From: Clarkia xantiana subsp. parviflora
Taxonomy: Eukaryota > Streptophyta > Magnoliopsida > Myrtales > Onagraceae
Direction: 5' to 3'
Length of the DNA: 64,000 nt
NCBI GenBank assembly: GCA_036873135.1
Contig: JAPTYO010000010.1
Coordinates: 7,478,634-7,542,633, forward strand
Shown here: positions 1 through 12,534 of the stretch, one piece after another
How the letters are laid out: every line of letters begins with the position of its first letter
Position numbering within the stretch: position 1 is the stretch's first letter
The notes under the pieces: model-generated
Told to the model about the DNA's origin: nothing
Database searches by the model: none
The model's input: only the letters and a program-made list of their open reading frames with translations
Program-made: the position numbers and the translations under genes

Positions 1-566
1 TTTTTTTATTTACTCTGGTGGTGGTTTTCATTTAGGGTATGGATAAGGTTTACAGTAAACTTGACTAGGGGTTTAGTATTTCCACTATGCCTTAGTGGTT
101 GAATTTTTTTAAAATTTAAAATTTAATTCTATTATATTTGCTTAAATTGATATATGAAATCAGTAGCAACTAAAATTATTTTATGTGCATGAATTATATT
201 CCATAATATTAATTATTTAAATGTCCATTTTTTTATTTACTCTGGTGGTGGTTTTCATTTAGGGTATGGATAAGGTTTACAGTAAACTTGACTAGGGGTT
301 TAGTATTTCCACTATGCCTTAGTGGTTGAATTTTTTTAAAATTTAATATTTAATTCTATTATATTTGTTCCAATTGATATATGAAATCAGTAGCAACTAA
401 TATTATTTTATGTGCATGAATTATATTCCATAATATTAATTAATTATTTAAATGTCTATTTTTTATTTACTCTGGTGGTGATTTTCATTTAGGGTATGGA
501 TAAGGTTTACAGTAAACTTGACTAGGGGTTTAGTATTTCCACTATGCCTTAGTGGTTGAATTTTTT
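1..566. repeat. three-copy tandem repeat, unit about 227-230 bp
   Basis: The same segment, recognisable by TACTCTGGTGGTGG followed by ATTTAGGGTATGG and a short CTATGCCTTAGTGGTTG motif, starts near 11, 238 and 468. The first two units are full length and the third stops near 566. Copies differ by a few substitutions and small indels. The array runs off the left edge, so its true length is unknown. No reading frame of note is present. Confidence 0.9.
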
Positions 567-1440
567 TAATATTATATTCCTTATCATTACTATTATAATA
601 TATAATATAATCATATAAATTGATACCCTAAAATAATTGGGAAAAAATAACTTGATATTATTAATATATATTTATCCAAATAATGCCTAAGGTATACATC
701 AATATAAGTGAATAGAAAAAAATTATTGGCTAGAATCGGTGATTTAAAAGAGAATTTAGTAAATTTGAACATAATTATACTAGAATAGAACTACGTATGC
801 AGTTAATAAATAGTAAGATAACTTTTGCACACTCATGAAAATATAAATATATATATATATTAAATAAATGGGTAAAGAAGAGTCTTTATCTCTCTTACTT
901 TTTGGTACGGTTATTGAAAAATAATCTTAAGAAAAGGGAAAAGAAGATTTTGTCCCTCTCTCCTGCTTATCTTCTTCATCTTCCTCATCAACCACGAGAA
1001 GAACATTAATGGCGAAGAACAAAAATAACAACATTTTTGTTTTCTTCATTGCAGTTCAAAATCTGACCATAAGGACAAGCAAGTAATCTCTTACATTATC
1101 ACATATTTTCAGAGGGGGCAAACTTAAGCAAGTCAATTTTTATAAAAAACTTATAAGTATCTATTTGAGCATTCATGGAGTTCAGGAGGGGCAATTGCCC
1201 CTTCTGGACCTTATATAGCTCCGTCCCTGTATGAAGCTCCGTCAAACTGGACTGACTACAGACTCAAAACGGAACGTATAGTAAACGGCAAGTTCAAACG
1301 TCACTTAAAACTTCACATCCGGTCTGGATAAATCTTCGAACCGTGGTCTAATTCACTTAAGTGATGTGATATGATGTGACAAGAACCACTAAACCGCATT
1401 TTTTCACTTTTTTAGTTATTTACAAGTTTGCCATTAAATA
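567..1440. other. AT-rich intergenic, no gene seen
   Basis: This stretch holds short TA runs and simple AT-rich sequence. Around 1170-1230 is a segment (GGGGCAATTGCCCC then a CTCCGTCCCTG-like end) of the sort seen at the ends of plant DNA transposons, but no partner end was found. No coding region is supported. Confidence 0.6.
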
Positions 1441-2279
1441 CAGGCCTCTAATTGGTGGAAATTAGGCCGCTTGAAACAGCGGCCGTTCCATAGTTTAGTC
1501 CACATCTTTTCGGCCGGTCAAGACATCTTTTTGGCAAAATTACACACACCTTTTCACATTACCCCACCAAAAAATTCACCTTTGCCCCTCCAAAGTCCAA
1601 ACACCACACTCCCTTCCACCCAGTACCACCGTCATCCACGACCAATTCTCCGATTAAGTTCACTCCCCGATTCCATCCCCGCCCACTACTTCGGCATTCC
1701 ATCAATTGTACCACTCAGTCTTTCTCAATGCCGACGGAACGGGTTCATTACGAAACTGGCACTGCCCATGCCGATCCCGTTCATCGCCAGTGCTCAGGCT
1801 TATTCAATCCACCTGCTTACTCAATTCGCCATTTCCACAACCCTACGATCCTCCAATCGGCCAACCTCTATATTTTACGCGTACTGCTCCAAACGGTTTC
1901 CATGATTCCATCCATCACTTTAAATTTCCAACCGTCTTCTCTAATGTACACATGTGTCCATACATTTGCCCAACCAACCATACTTTCACACCCAACACAA
2001 TTCTTACTGCTTCAGGGATGAAGCCGGACTTCACAGACAAGGACAAAGTGATACCATATACTTACTCTAACTATTTTGCGCCGTATTCAATTTTTTCGAT
2101 GCCTACATTAGTGCAACTCTCATTTCTCTAATTAGCAATTTCTAATGCAATTCTTTACATTGATAGAGAGCAACTCTGATGTCTCTAATTAGTCATTTAT
2201 CATGCAATTATAAAGTGCATTTTTTTTCTAAAGTACGTATAGAACGAATTTAACATAAATATAGATATATATTGCTGTC
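1441..2279. other. C-rich segment with chance ORFs, possibly Helitron cargo
   Basis: The plus strand is unusually C-rich and has overlapping open frames in all three phases (up to 144 codons). None resembles a protein family I recognise, and frames that are open in every phase point to composition rather than selection. It lies directly upstream of a Helitron-like 3' end, so it could be captured host sequence. Confidence 0.4.
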
Positions 2280-2310
2280 ACACGTGCAACACATGTGTAG
2301 AATTCTCTAG
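2280..2310 (+). mobile_element. Helitron-like 3' terminus
   Basis: A 7-bp stem (ACACGTG / CATGTGT, one G-T wobble) is followed after about eight bases by CTAG and then a T. That is the form of a Helitron 3' end: a hairpin close to a CTRR terminus inserted before T. The matching 5' TC end was not located, so the extent is unknown. Confidence 0.5.
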
Positions 2311-3431
2311 TTCTACTAAAAAGTTAATAACTTGGCTCCACCACACACACTACATTGGAAAAACAATTGTGGTCAAAAAGAAGAAAGAAGTTCAAAATGG
2401 TTAATCAATTAAAGGGACAAGGTAAAAAATGTGGTGCGTAAATCTTTCTTGATTTTAAAAGAGTTCGAATCTTGATATAAGAAAATAATATTTCAAATAT
2501 GTACTACAAAATGAACATTGGCTCTAAATGGAAATTAACTTTCGTGTTAATTATTATGTGTTTCATAATTTAGTTATCTCAACTTTTTTATATATAATAT
2601 TTAGTCTCAATCGACGGATCAGCAAAGGTTCTTTAACCACACACCAATTCTAAATCATGACCATATCATATATACCAACAAACACAAGTTTTATTTTCAT
2701 ACATGATACATCCTTTTAACTTTCTTGTAAAAATTATTTTAATATTCACTCATTTTTCATCAATATATATTGTGTATATTCTCTGACATAAATGATAAAT
2801 ATGACTCGGTAATCATAGAAAGTTATAAGTTAAATTCATCAAGTTAATGTATATCACAGATTTGTCATATGACTTTGAGAATCCACGTTATTACAATGTG
2901 CGTATTGTCGGAAATTAAGGAGAATTCTTCTAATATTAAAACAAACCTTCTAAAAATATTCATACTCTCTCACTATTACTCTCAGTAATAATGAGAAAAC
3001 GATTGTTTTAATTTAGCGTAAATTTCAATTTTTTTTTTTAAGATTAATCCATATCTGAAGAACCAAAATTCAGCAATCAAACTATACTAGTTGATTGTCA
3101 ATTGCATTTGAAGCTTGCTACATTCAATTTCAGCACTCTCAATTCTCAATTGGATCCAGTGTAGGGTTGATATGTTGTTGAACCAATACTTTTGGTCCAA
3201 CTATATTAGTTCTAAATTACTAATACAATTTCTACTATGTTTTGTTGGTACATCCAAATCCCGATATTTGTTGCTTATGAAATGTACATATATCTATTTC
3301 TTCATTGTATTTTCCAAGTTGTGACATTTCATTCTTGCTTGGTTCACTATTTTACTCTGTCACATGAATCTATCTTTGGAGTTTAATTCAAACTATGATT
3401 CTATTGCTTTAGTTCACTAGTTTTAGATATA
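2311..3431. other. AT-rich intergenic, no gene seen
   Basis: Low-complexity AT-rich DNA. Only short open frames occur (longest 69 codons near 3115) and none has recognisable content. Confidence 0.6.
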
Positions 3432-3459
3432 CTAGTTATTAACGCGTGTGTTGCACGCG
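3432..3459 (-). mobile_element. Helitron-like 3' terminus, minus strand
   Basis: Read on the minus strand, a perfect 6-bp stem (CGCGTG / CACGCG, loop CAACA) is followed about ten bases later by CTAG and T. The loop sequence matches that of the terminus at 2280-2310, so the two are probably one family in opposite orientation. The body would extend to the right; no 5' TC end was found. Confidence 0.5.
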
Positions 3460-5293
3460 CATCAATCATTTAAATTTTAAGATATATAATCTATTTTATG
3501 TTTACTAATATTTATAATTAATCAAAGAAAAATATGGGCAAGTTGATTCGTTTTGAGAAATGAATCTATGTGATAGAGAAGAGCGACATAGCGTAATTCA
3601 AAACATGAGAAAGAGAAGAGGATAATTAAGTAAAAAATTAACTAATGTCTCCAGTTACGGTACTAAGTTAGCCTTATAGTTAGATATATAAATGAGTTAG
3701 GTAGAGCATTACGTTGGTCATTAACGGCTCAATTGTATCTAACTCATCAACTTGAGGTGTCAAGAATGTAAACTTGTTCTTAACTACTTAGAGTCATCAA
3801 TGGACAAATTTGACATGTACAACCGTAATTATATACAATATCACAAAACCAACAAAATTTGATTTAACAATAAAGATAAAATTAAATCAAAAAAATATAA
3901 AGTTTAGACTTGAATTTACAAAAAATATTTAGTTAACATTATTTAGGTTGTACACAATGTGATTGGATTAACAAATAGAAGAACTAAATTAATAGTTTGA
4001 GTCCATAAATATTTGACGATGAGTAAAATGTTATTTGTATGAGGTCAAACTTCAGGAACCACATTTCACCCATATTTTGACTTGTTATATATATAATTTG
4101 GTAAGTGACTGATCTATGTGATAGAAAAATCTCAACAGGCGGAACATGTATCACTTGATATATATAATTCGTTGAATAAAAAAAATTTACATGTATCCGA
4201 AATTTGAACGAAAGGAGTATGATATGCCTGAGTTAAATTGATATGAATATTAGATTGTAAGTTAACTATAATTACTATGACATGCCGACTAAGTGACCTT
4301 AAAAAAATAACAAAATTCAAATAATGATTTAGTAATAATATTAAAGATAAATAAATGTTTCTCAAATATAGTAATGACTAAATTATTAATTTTATAAAAT
4401 ATAGGAATCAAATATAATATATTTTTTGTTAATAAAATAAAAAGGTACCAAAGATGTCTATTGGGGGTGAGGAGTGAGGACCCAACATAAATAATATTGG
4501 TATAGATTTGATGAAGATATCGTTCATTTTAAATCAGTATTATCATCTACATGGATAAAGATGATGGTTGATCATTCTAATCAGTATTATCGAAGGACGT
4601 GAGTTGTCGTAAGTTCTAAATCAGTCGTTATTACTAAAAATATTATTAAGAATAAGACATGTGTCTTAATCATGTCTTAATCAACTTTTTTATAAATTAA
4701 AATTTATGAAAGAAATCAGTGGACACACACCTTAAACATGATCTTAATTATTCATATATTTTTAACACCCTTAAGTTGAATCAACAACTCTAAACCATGT
4801 TAAGAATAATACACACATATTAACAAACTCAACTGTCTTATAAACTCGAACTTATAAATTAACCATATTTAAATCTAAAAAAATTTGTTACTATTCATAC
4901 TTTAACATATGAACGATCATTAATTATCCAATATCAATTTGTTTTGTTTTTCGCAGGTGAATTTAGGTAGCTCACATCAAATAGCAACACCCGTAGCATG
5001 TTTACTCTAAAACTCCGCATTCACAAATTGAATCGATGCGAATAAGGATTATTAAGTATTGAGCAAATATACTAGAAGTCATATTATCTTGTGGTGGACC
5101 CTAAGAACGTACCACTGAAATAAATGACATGGAATAATTCGATATCATTAATTAATTAAAGACCGAAAAGCTCCAAATTAAGGGGCTTCTTATTCATCAC
5201 CATAATGGAGACGAGACCAAATAATTTATCTGCCATATAATGTTTCACCCCTCCAGTCCCCATCAACTTGTGCAGAGTATCACGGACGATATC
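3460..5293. other. AT-rich intergenic, no gene seen
   Basis: No coding sequence, tRNA-like element or transposon end was recognised in this stretch. Open frames are short and lack family features. Confidence 0.6.
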
Positions 5294-5432
5294 TATGTCT
5301 CTTGTTTCTTCCTCGGATACTACACACCAACCACTTCTTATGCTAACATATTCTTAGCATAACAACTGCATAATAAGAACTGGTTGGTTTCTATATGCAT
5401 GGTGTCTGTCTGAGGAAGAAACAACAGACATA
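5294..5432 (+). ncRNA. miRNA-precursor-like foldback
   Basis: The arms 5294-5317 and 5409-5432 are complementary over about 24 bases with only two mismatches. Further in, CCAACCA pairs with TGGTTGG, TTCTTAT with ATAAGAA, and at the tip TTATGCTAA pairs with TTAGCATAA. The result is a single imperfect hairpin of about 139 nt with a long, nearly perfect outer stem, the geometry expected of a plant MIR precursor. I do not recognise the arm as a known conserved miRNA. A small MITE remnant could fold similarly, but no terminal repeat or target duplication is visible. Orientation is uncertain. Confidence 0.33.
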
Positions 5433-6934
5433 CAAACATATCTAGTCACATAGATTATTATTATATTAAATATATAAAATCATCTATCTATATATGTTCC
5501 ATCTTATACATATATTATCTACTAACTGATATTCATTAAGTCCAAGTAATGATTTTTTCAGTTACACACTCTAAAACTCTCTCCTGGCATTGGGTTTTAA
5601 TTTTGCTATATAAATACGAAATCAAGGACTATTTCATATGTGTCATACCCACGTGATTCCGGTATCATATATATATGTTACGAATTACGATTATGTGCTG
5701 TCTTACAAAAACCACATTGAAGAAAAGAAGCATACTAGTTTACATATAAAAACTTTCCCCTTTCTTTCATATCTTATATACAAATTATTACAGTATTATT
5801 TCTGTAATTTCGAATCAGGCTATTAAATTTTAAACTGAAGTCAACATTTCCAATAGGATTCGTTCGCCATTTTTTTTTACTAGTTGGTCAAACAATATAT
5901 CTGGGTTACGAAATCTTTAGGTTATTCGAGGTTAAGAACTTTTAAGACTAGTGTGGCAGAGGTATATATATGTACAACAATGTGTAACAAATATAACCCT
6001 ATTAAGCATTTTTATTGGTACTTTTGATTTGAAGATGACAGTGATAAATTTTATTATATATTTAACTATCTTTTAATATACTATAAATTGTATATACTCT
6101 AATCTAATGTTTTACAGGAGGTGAAATAGAGGAAAGTATAGTACATTGTTTAAAAAAAAACAAATGGGTTTGGTAGTTGGTACTAACATGTTTTAAAGTG
6201 TACAAAATGTTTCAAAAAGATGGTAATTGATTCTTCATTCAACCATCTGTCCAAAATTGTCCTCAAGTAGATTTTTAAATTTACAAATTTAATTGAATAC
6301 TTTTATAAATATCAAAATTAATACGTAATAACTTATAATAGTGTTACACTAGTGACCCAAATCGATTGGAACTTAATTAATCCCTAATCGGTTGTGTTTG
6401 ATTTGAATCAATTCTAACAATCACATAATCCATTAGAGCTTAATTAGTTGTGATACTTTGAAGAGTATTAAGTTAAATTTGGACTTTTAAAATTTATCTA
6501 CCAACAATTTTAAAAAGATAATTGAATGGATCACCAATTATTATTATTTTAAACATCTTTTACCTTTTAAACATATTAATATCAAAAACTATTTTTTTTT
6601 CAAACATATTATATATTATATATTTTACTTAACGTTACACATGAACTACAATTATATGTTTTTTTTAAAATTTAGAAACACAATTATATGTTAACTCTTT
6701 GTAAATAAATAAATTATATAGCATATCTATCCAATTATAAACATTTTAGCTAGGAAACGCAACTAGCCAAGACACCTGTCATTTACATAAAAACACTGCC
6801 GGTCCCACTGCATGCAACGGTGAACAGCTAAACCAAGCAATCTTCTTCTTCCGACGAGGCCCACCGTGAGCATATACAGACCTTCAAGAACCCATCATAT
6901 CTGGAAGAAGACACAAAGAACTCACACACCACCG
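5433..6934. other. intergenic, upstream of first NRAMP gene
   Basis: Mostly AT-rich. Around 6185-6225 a short segment (ATGTTTTAAAGTGTACAAAATG and then AAAAAGATGG) resembles one subrepeat of the foldback element at 28460-29015, so a fragment of that family is present. No gene is supported. The part nearest 6934 is presumably promoter of the NRAMP gene. Confidence 0.5.
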
Positions 6935-6946
6935 TATAAACCCTAA
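6935..6946 (+). promoter_or_regulatory. TATAAA overlapping a telo-box (AAACCCTAA)
   Basis: TATAAACCCTAA lies 28-39 bases before the ATG of the first NRAMP gene. AAACCCTAA is the plant telo-box found in many 5' regions. The TATAAA is too close to the start codon to be a convincing core promoter unless the leader is extremely short, so the element may lie within the 5' UTR. Confidence 0.35.
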
Positions 6947-6973
6947 TTTTCAGAAACCTCCACGATCATTTTC

Positions 6974-9900
6974 ATGGAACCTCTCGAGGTGGATGAATCG
7001 ACGACGACCACCCCTCCGCCATTTTCATGGAAGAAGCTGTGGCATTTCATGGGGCCAGGGTTTCTGATGAGCATTGCATTCATCGATCCCGGAAACTTGG
7101 AAGGCGACCTCCAGGCGGGAGCTGTGGCGGGGTACTCGCTGCTGTGGCTGCTGATGTGGGCCACCGTGATGGGGTTGATGCTGCAGCTGCTGTCGGCCAG
7201 GCTCGGGGTGGTGACGGGGCGGCACTTGGCGGAGATCTGCCGCGAGGAGTACCCTAAATGGGCGAGGATGGTGCTGTGGGTCATGGCGGAGGTGACGCTT
7301 ATTGCCGCCGATATTCAGGAGGTGATCGGAAGTGCCATAGGGATTAGGGTTTTGAGTAACGGCCACGTGCCGCTGTGGCTCGGGGTGGTGATTTCTGCGT
7401 CGGATTGGTACGTAATTATTATTTTGTTGGAAAATTTCATGGCAAAAAAAAAAAAGGGTAGTTTTAAATGAAAATTTTCTGAATTTAATCGAATTCTATG
7501 TTAATCACCGTCATCTTAAGTCATCTTAAGATAATTCGCTCCCTCACCGACTCATTAGTTATGTTAGGCATATTAACTGGCGATTGTCTCCTCTGAAAAA
7601 AATGACATTTCAATGACGAGATAGCACAAAGCCTCCACTAGTCGAACTATGTGTTTCAAAAATTTGTCTAATTATATTTTAGTCCTTGATGCTTAATCTT
7701 ACTAAAAAGACTTTAAAATTTATTCATTCGTGTGATCTATAAAATTCTCCATTAGAATTTCTATTTTACGTGCAATATTTTCAATTTTAAAGTTGAATTA
7801 TAAATAAGAGTACACTAAAGACCTTTACAAGTTCAAGTTTATAAGACCGTAAAAAATAGCATTTTGTGTTTCCATTGAAAATTATCAAATTCGTGTTTGT
7901 TTTTGTTGGTACGTAAGTAATTAATCTGAATTCGGTCGTTTTTCTGATGGGGGTATATGTAGTTTCATGTTCTTATTCCTGGAAAATTATGGAGTACGGA
8001 AGTTAGAGGCAATCTTCGCGATTCTGATATCAACAATGGCGTTATCGTTTGCCGCCATGTTTGCGCAGACGAAGCCCTCCGGGAAAGACCTCCTAAGCGG
8101 TAAGAATTAGGCATCCATCACATCACATCACTCGAATCAATATCTTTCACTATCAAGGGTGCCTTTCTTTTCACATCTCTAGTAACTTTCTTTTTCATGT
8201 GAGTGAGGATGGTTCTAACTTCTAATAATAATAGGGTCCCTATTATGAAATTATCACTCGTAGCATATTACTCAACACACCAGAGCATTGGCGTTTGAGA
8301 AATTAGATAATATGACATTTTTTTAGAAAAAAAATAAATGATTGCGTCAGAAAATATTGCAAAAAAAAGTAATAATTGAAAATGTTATAAAATCATACTA
8401 TATATTAACTTGTAATGCATTATACAGTCTTACAATAAAAGAAATAGTTATGGTAAAATAAATAAATAAATAAACAAAAGAAATGTTAATTCTTAAATTG
8501 TTTGCTCACATAAGCTTACATTTGAGCACAATTGTTGTATAAAGTTTTTTTTTTTTTTTTTGAATAAATAGCTCGCTTATGTTTCACATCGTGGACAAAG
8601 TGTTAGATGAAGTTTTTTTTTTTAATTTACTTATTTATTTATTTATACAATTTTCTACCTTGTATATTTCGCTTTATAGACAATTATTAGCTCAGATTCA
8701 TTTTGTGTACTATTTGCCATGGGTCTTTCTATCATACTCCAAGAGCACTATGTTTTTTATACTTTTTTTTTTACTATTTCCCTAAAGTTGAACCATAGAG
8801 GGAAGTTGATATTATTAATAGTATGATGCAAATATTAGGTGTGGTTAAAAAATTTCATATTTTTCATACTTTTATAGTTTTACATATGTTACAAAGTCCA
8901 CCTTAGTAATAAAAAAACCAAAAGCATGGTGCTCTTGTAGCGTGGTAAAAAAACTCATTTGCCAGCTCGAGTTTCTCTTTGAGGATAATTCGCTAGCTAC
9001 CATATTATCCACAAAGTAATATGAGCTAGCAAATTCTCTAAAAAAACGAAATCCGAGCTAACAGTTTTTTTTAAAAAACTTCCGGCTAGCAAATTGTCAC
9101 CAAACAAAACATGAGGTAGCAATTTGTACCCAAAAAAAACTTCAACTTGAAATTTATTCAAGTACCAAAGACGGGCTAGCGATTTACAAGATAATCAATT
9201 AGACTAAAATAATTTAGTTATTTTTTTTAACTTACTTATAAAACTAGTGGTATAACAAGCTGTAAAAGGTAAAATAGTGATTATGAATATTATTTTTATT
9301 TTCTAGTTTCAATGAGTTTATACTCTTAACCTTTGGTTAATAGTATTGAATCACTATATAACTATTTTGAAATAGTGCAGCGCGTACTAAAGGTTCATCA
9401 CATCAAATTTATTATTTTGAAATAGCGCACCGCATATTGTCACTAAAGTCTAAAATCATATGTGCCAATACTTTTAGCGACGGATCATCCTAACAAAATA
9501 GTTGAATCCTCAGGACTTGTTATTCCACGACTCAGCTCGAACACAATTCACCAAGCCGTAGGAATGATCGGCTGCGTGATAACCCCTCACAACATCTTCC
9601 TCCACTCAGCATTGGTCCAGTCGAGACGGCTCGACCACCACAACAAAGGCCTAATCCAAGAAGCCCTCAACTACTACACCATCGAATCCTCGGCCGCCCT
9701 TCTAATCATGTTCACCATCAATCTCCTAGTCACCTCGGTCTTTGCAAAGGGCTTCCATGCAACCGAAAGGGCCAGAATGATCGGGCTCGGAAATGCAGGG
9801 ACCTACTTGCAAGAAAAGTACGGGAAAGGGTTCCTCCCCATAAATTACATATGGGGCATTGGGTTATTAGCGGCGGGGCAAAGTAGTACAATCACGGGCA

Positions 9901-10483
9901 CTTACGCGGGTCAGTTCATAATGGGTGGGTTTCTTAACTTGCGCGTCAAGAAATGGCTCAGATCGACGATATCACGAAGCTTAGCGATTGTCCCGACCGT
10001 CATTGTAGCGGTTATTTTTCGGACTAAGGAAGATAAATTCGATTTATTGACTGAATGGTTGAATCTACTTCAGTGTGTTCAGATTCCTTTTGCTCTTATA
10101 CCGCTTCTTACCTTGGTGTCCAAGAAACGGCTCATGGGATCCTTCACAATTAGTCCTCTTCTTCAGGTAAGTCAACTTGTCCTCCTGAGCTTTTCAAAAT
10201 GTTGAAAATTCCCATAAACCTTAAATATATTTGATTATTCTCCTGAAATTTTGAATTGCAGGTAGTTGCATGGATTTCGGCAGCAATACTATTCATGATC
10301 AACGGCTACCTGCTACTCAATTTCTTCTTAACTGAAGTGAATGGTGTTTTGGTTAGAACTCTTGTTTGTATTGTCGTGGCTGCGTATTTAGGGTTCATCG
10401 GTTATCTTCTTCGATTTGGCGGCGTCGTTTCTTCCGTTGGGTTAGCATCGATCTCTTCCAAGTTATCTTCATTAAGAACTTGA
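6974..10483 (+). CDS. NRAMP metal transporter, copy 1 of tandem pair
   Basis: Four exons: 6974-7407, 7963-8099, 9514-10166, 10262-10483, joining in phase to 481 aa. Members of this family are proton-coupled transporters of Fe, Mn and similar metals. The sequence resembles plant NRAMP3/4, which are tonoplast proteins. The TM1 metal motif DPGN is intact (Asp38, Asn41), and [13 protein letters not shown] and the [22 protein letters not shown] block are conserved. In TM6 the usual MPHN is TPHN, so metal-binding Met is Thr214, with His216 kept. The N-terminus before TM1 is only about 20 residues and lacks the acidic dileucine signal of Arabidopsis NRAMP3/4. Introns are GT-AG; a possible poly(A) signal AATAAA is at 10550. 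Family call is firm; substrate and location are inference. Confidence 0.92.
8950..9190. repeat. degenerate short tandem repeats in NRAMP intron 2
   Basis: Within intron 2 of copy 1, about six degenerate copies of a GAGCTAGCAAATT-like core recur every 30-45 bases, separated by A/T runs. The equivalent intron of copy 2 does not show them, so they arose or were inserted after the duplication. Confidence 0.55.
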
Positions 10484-12024
10484 ATATAGACTACCTGTGC
10501 TTGATTTGGTTTTGTATTTCCTAGCAGTCTTAAATTTGAAGAACTAAAGAATAAAGATGAATAACCATTGGATTTGGGTTGATTGTGTTGTATGGTAAGG
10601 AGTGTAATAATGAGTGTGTTATAAAAATGTACTTGGTTTGTTATATGTTTGTGTTAGTACTTTGATTAAATGCTAATATTATTTTAAAATTTTCTATAAA
10701 CAATTAATTTATACATGAAAAATTTGTAATGGGAAGTTAAAAAATAAAATTGAAACAATTATCAAAACATGCACACAAAAAATGGTTTCATAAATATCGT
10801 TAAATCATGTTTTCAAAATTAGTTTAGAAACATATAAATATATCATATGAAAAAGGGGAGTGTGATTTAATTTAAATTCAAACTCTCCTCTCTTCTTTTA
10901 TGTATAATTTATATAAATAAAAATGAGTAAATTCGGTAAATTCATTAAAAAAAACCGAAAAACAATGTTTGGAAAAGAAATATAAAAACAGAACCGGCCA
11001 TCATAACAAAAATGAGTCATTTTTTTTTAATAATAATTAATAATAACAGAACCGGCCATGATTGCCGATTCAAGCAGTGAACCGTTTTATGCTCGGTTTT
11101 AAATTAGAGATGTTCAAACTGAAATCGACAGTTTGCTAAAAATAGCATATAAAAAAAACCTAAAAAATATGGACCTAAGTAAACATCTTTAAGGTTTCAT
11201 AACCTAATTTAGCTCTGCGAATTTATTAACAGCTCCAGCCTCCAAGTCTGTTAGGAGTTGGTTTTGAAGAAGCTATAGTGTTTTTCTGTATTGATCAGCT
11301 GCTATAAATAATTAGTTAGCTGTAGAAATTAGTTAGCAACGCTCCCCTATTACCAATATCCCTCACTTAGAGCATCCACAGTGACATCCATAATTCCGTT
11401 CTTATTGCCACATAGGATTGGTGAGTTCTTATAATAGAGTATCGGTTTTTATTATTACATTTGAAGTTTCAACTATACAAAGTGCGATTTATCAGTCAGG
11501 CATGACGCGATTCACCTAGTTACGGAGTTTATATTGGTCTGAACATCTGCCAAACATATTAACCTAGTCTACGAGACCATTTCTGAGAAGAACTCGGGTG
11601 TTGGTGATCTCATAACTAACTCTAATCGGTCAACACTCTAAATCAATTATTGCTCAATTTGTCGAGTTAGGGGCTCGCCCAATACAAGCTCATACTAGAC
11701 ATTGTCTCCCAGACCAGGTGACCATGTTTGATACGAGCTAAGGTGAAAACTAGCCTCTAACTATATGAATCGAGTCACGGTTAACTGATAAGTTACGTTT
11801 CAAATAAATAAAGCTAAAAAAAAACAAAAATACCGAGCTCCTAAAACTCACATATGAATAGTTGAGAGAAAAAACTCATAAAGTGACTGTACAGTACGCC
11901 ATTCTTCTTTTTCATCAATAAATAAATATAAATTGTGCTCTGCTCACCTTATTGTACGGCAATATCTCCTAATTTGACAGGAGGCGAAGCCACAAAGCAC
12001 GATCATACACCATCCACCATTTTC
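10484..12024. other. spacer between the two NRAMP genes
   Basis: The first 130 bases are 3' UTR of copy 1 and match the 3' flank of copy 2. The rest is AT-rich. The motif CAGAACCGGCCAT occurs twice (about 10989 and 11046). A TATAAAT at about 11927 lies roughly 98 bases before the copy 2 ATG and could be its TATA box. No other gene is seen. Confidence 0.55.
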
Positions 12025-12498
12025 ATGGAACCTCTCGAGGTGGATGAATCGACGACGACCACCCCTCCGCCATTTTCATGGGAAAAGCTGTGGCATTTCA
12101 TGGGGCCAGGGTTTCTGATGAGCATTGCCTTCATCGATCCCGGAAACTTGGAAAGTGACCTCCAGGCGGGAGCTGTGGCGGGGTACTCGCTGCTGTGGCT
12201 GCTGCTGTGGGCGACTGTTATGGGGTTGATGCTGCAGCTGCTGTCGGCCAAGCTCGGGGTGGTGACGGGGCGGCACCTGGCGGAGCTCTGCCGTGAGGAG
12301 TACCCTAAATGGCCAAGGATGGTGCTGTGGGTGATGGTGGAGGTGACGCTTATTGCCGCCGATATTCAGGAGGTGATCGGAAGTGCCATAGGAATTAGGA
12401 TTTTGAGTAACGGCCGGGTACCGTTGTGGCTCGGAGTGGTGATAACTGCATCAGATTGGTAGGTCAGGTCTATTTATTTATATTTTTAAAAAAATTTA

Positions 12499-12534
<36 letters not shown>

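Noticed and set aside
1275..1305. AACGGCAAGTT-like match to an iron-deficiency element
   Set aside because: Over 5.6 kb from the NRAMP gene, recalled from memory and imperfect; likely chance.
1471..2131. Overlapping open frames of 97-144 codons
   Set aside because: Open in several phases at once because the DNA is C-rich; no recognised motif or splice pattern.
7025..7366. Minus-strand and alternate-frame ORFs over NRAMP exon 1
   Set aside because: Shadows of the GC-rich real exon; the same occurs over copy 2.
11935..12024. Upstream in-frame ATG extending NRAMP copy 2 by 30 residues
   Set aside because: No counterpart in copy 1 and the added residues resemble no NRAMP N-terminus.
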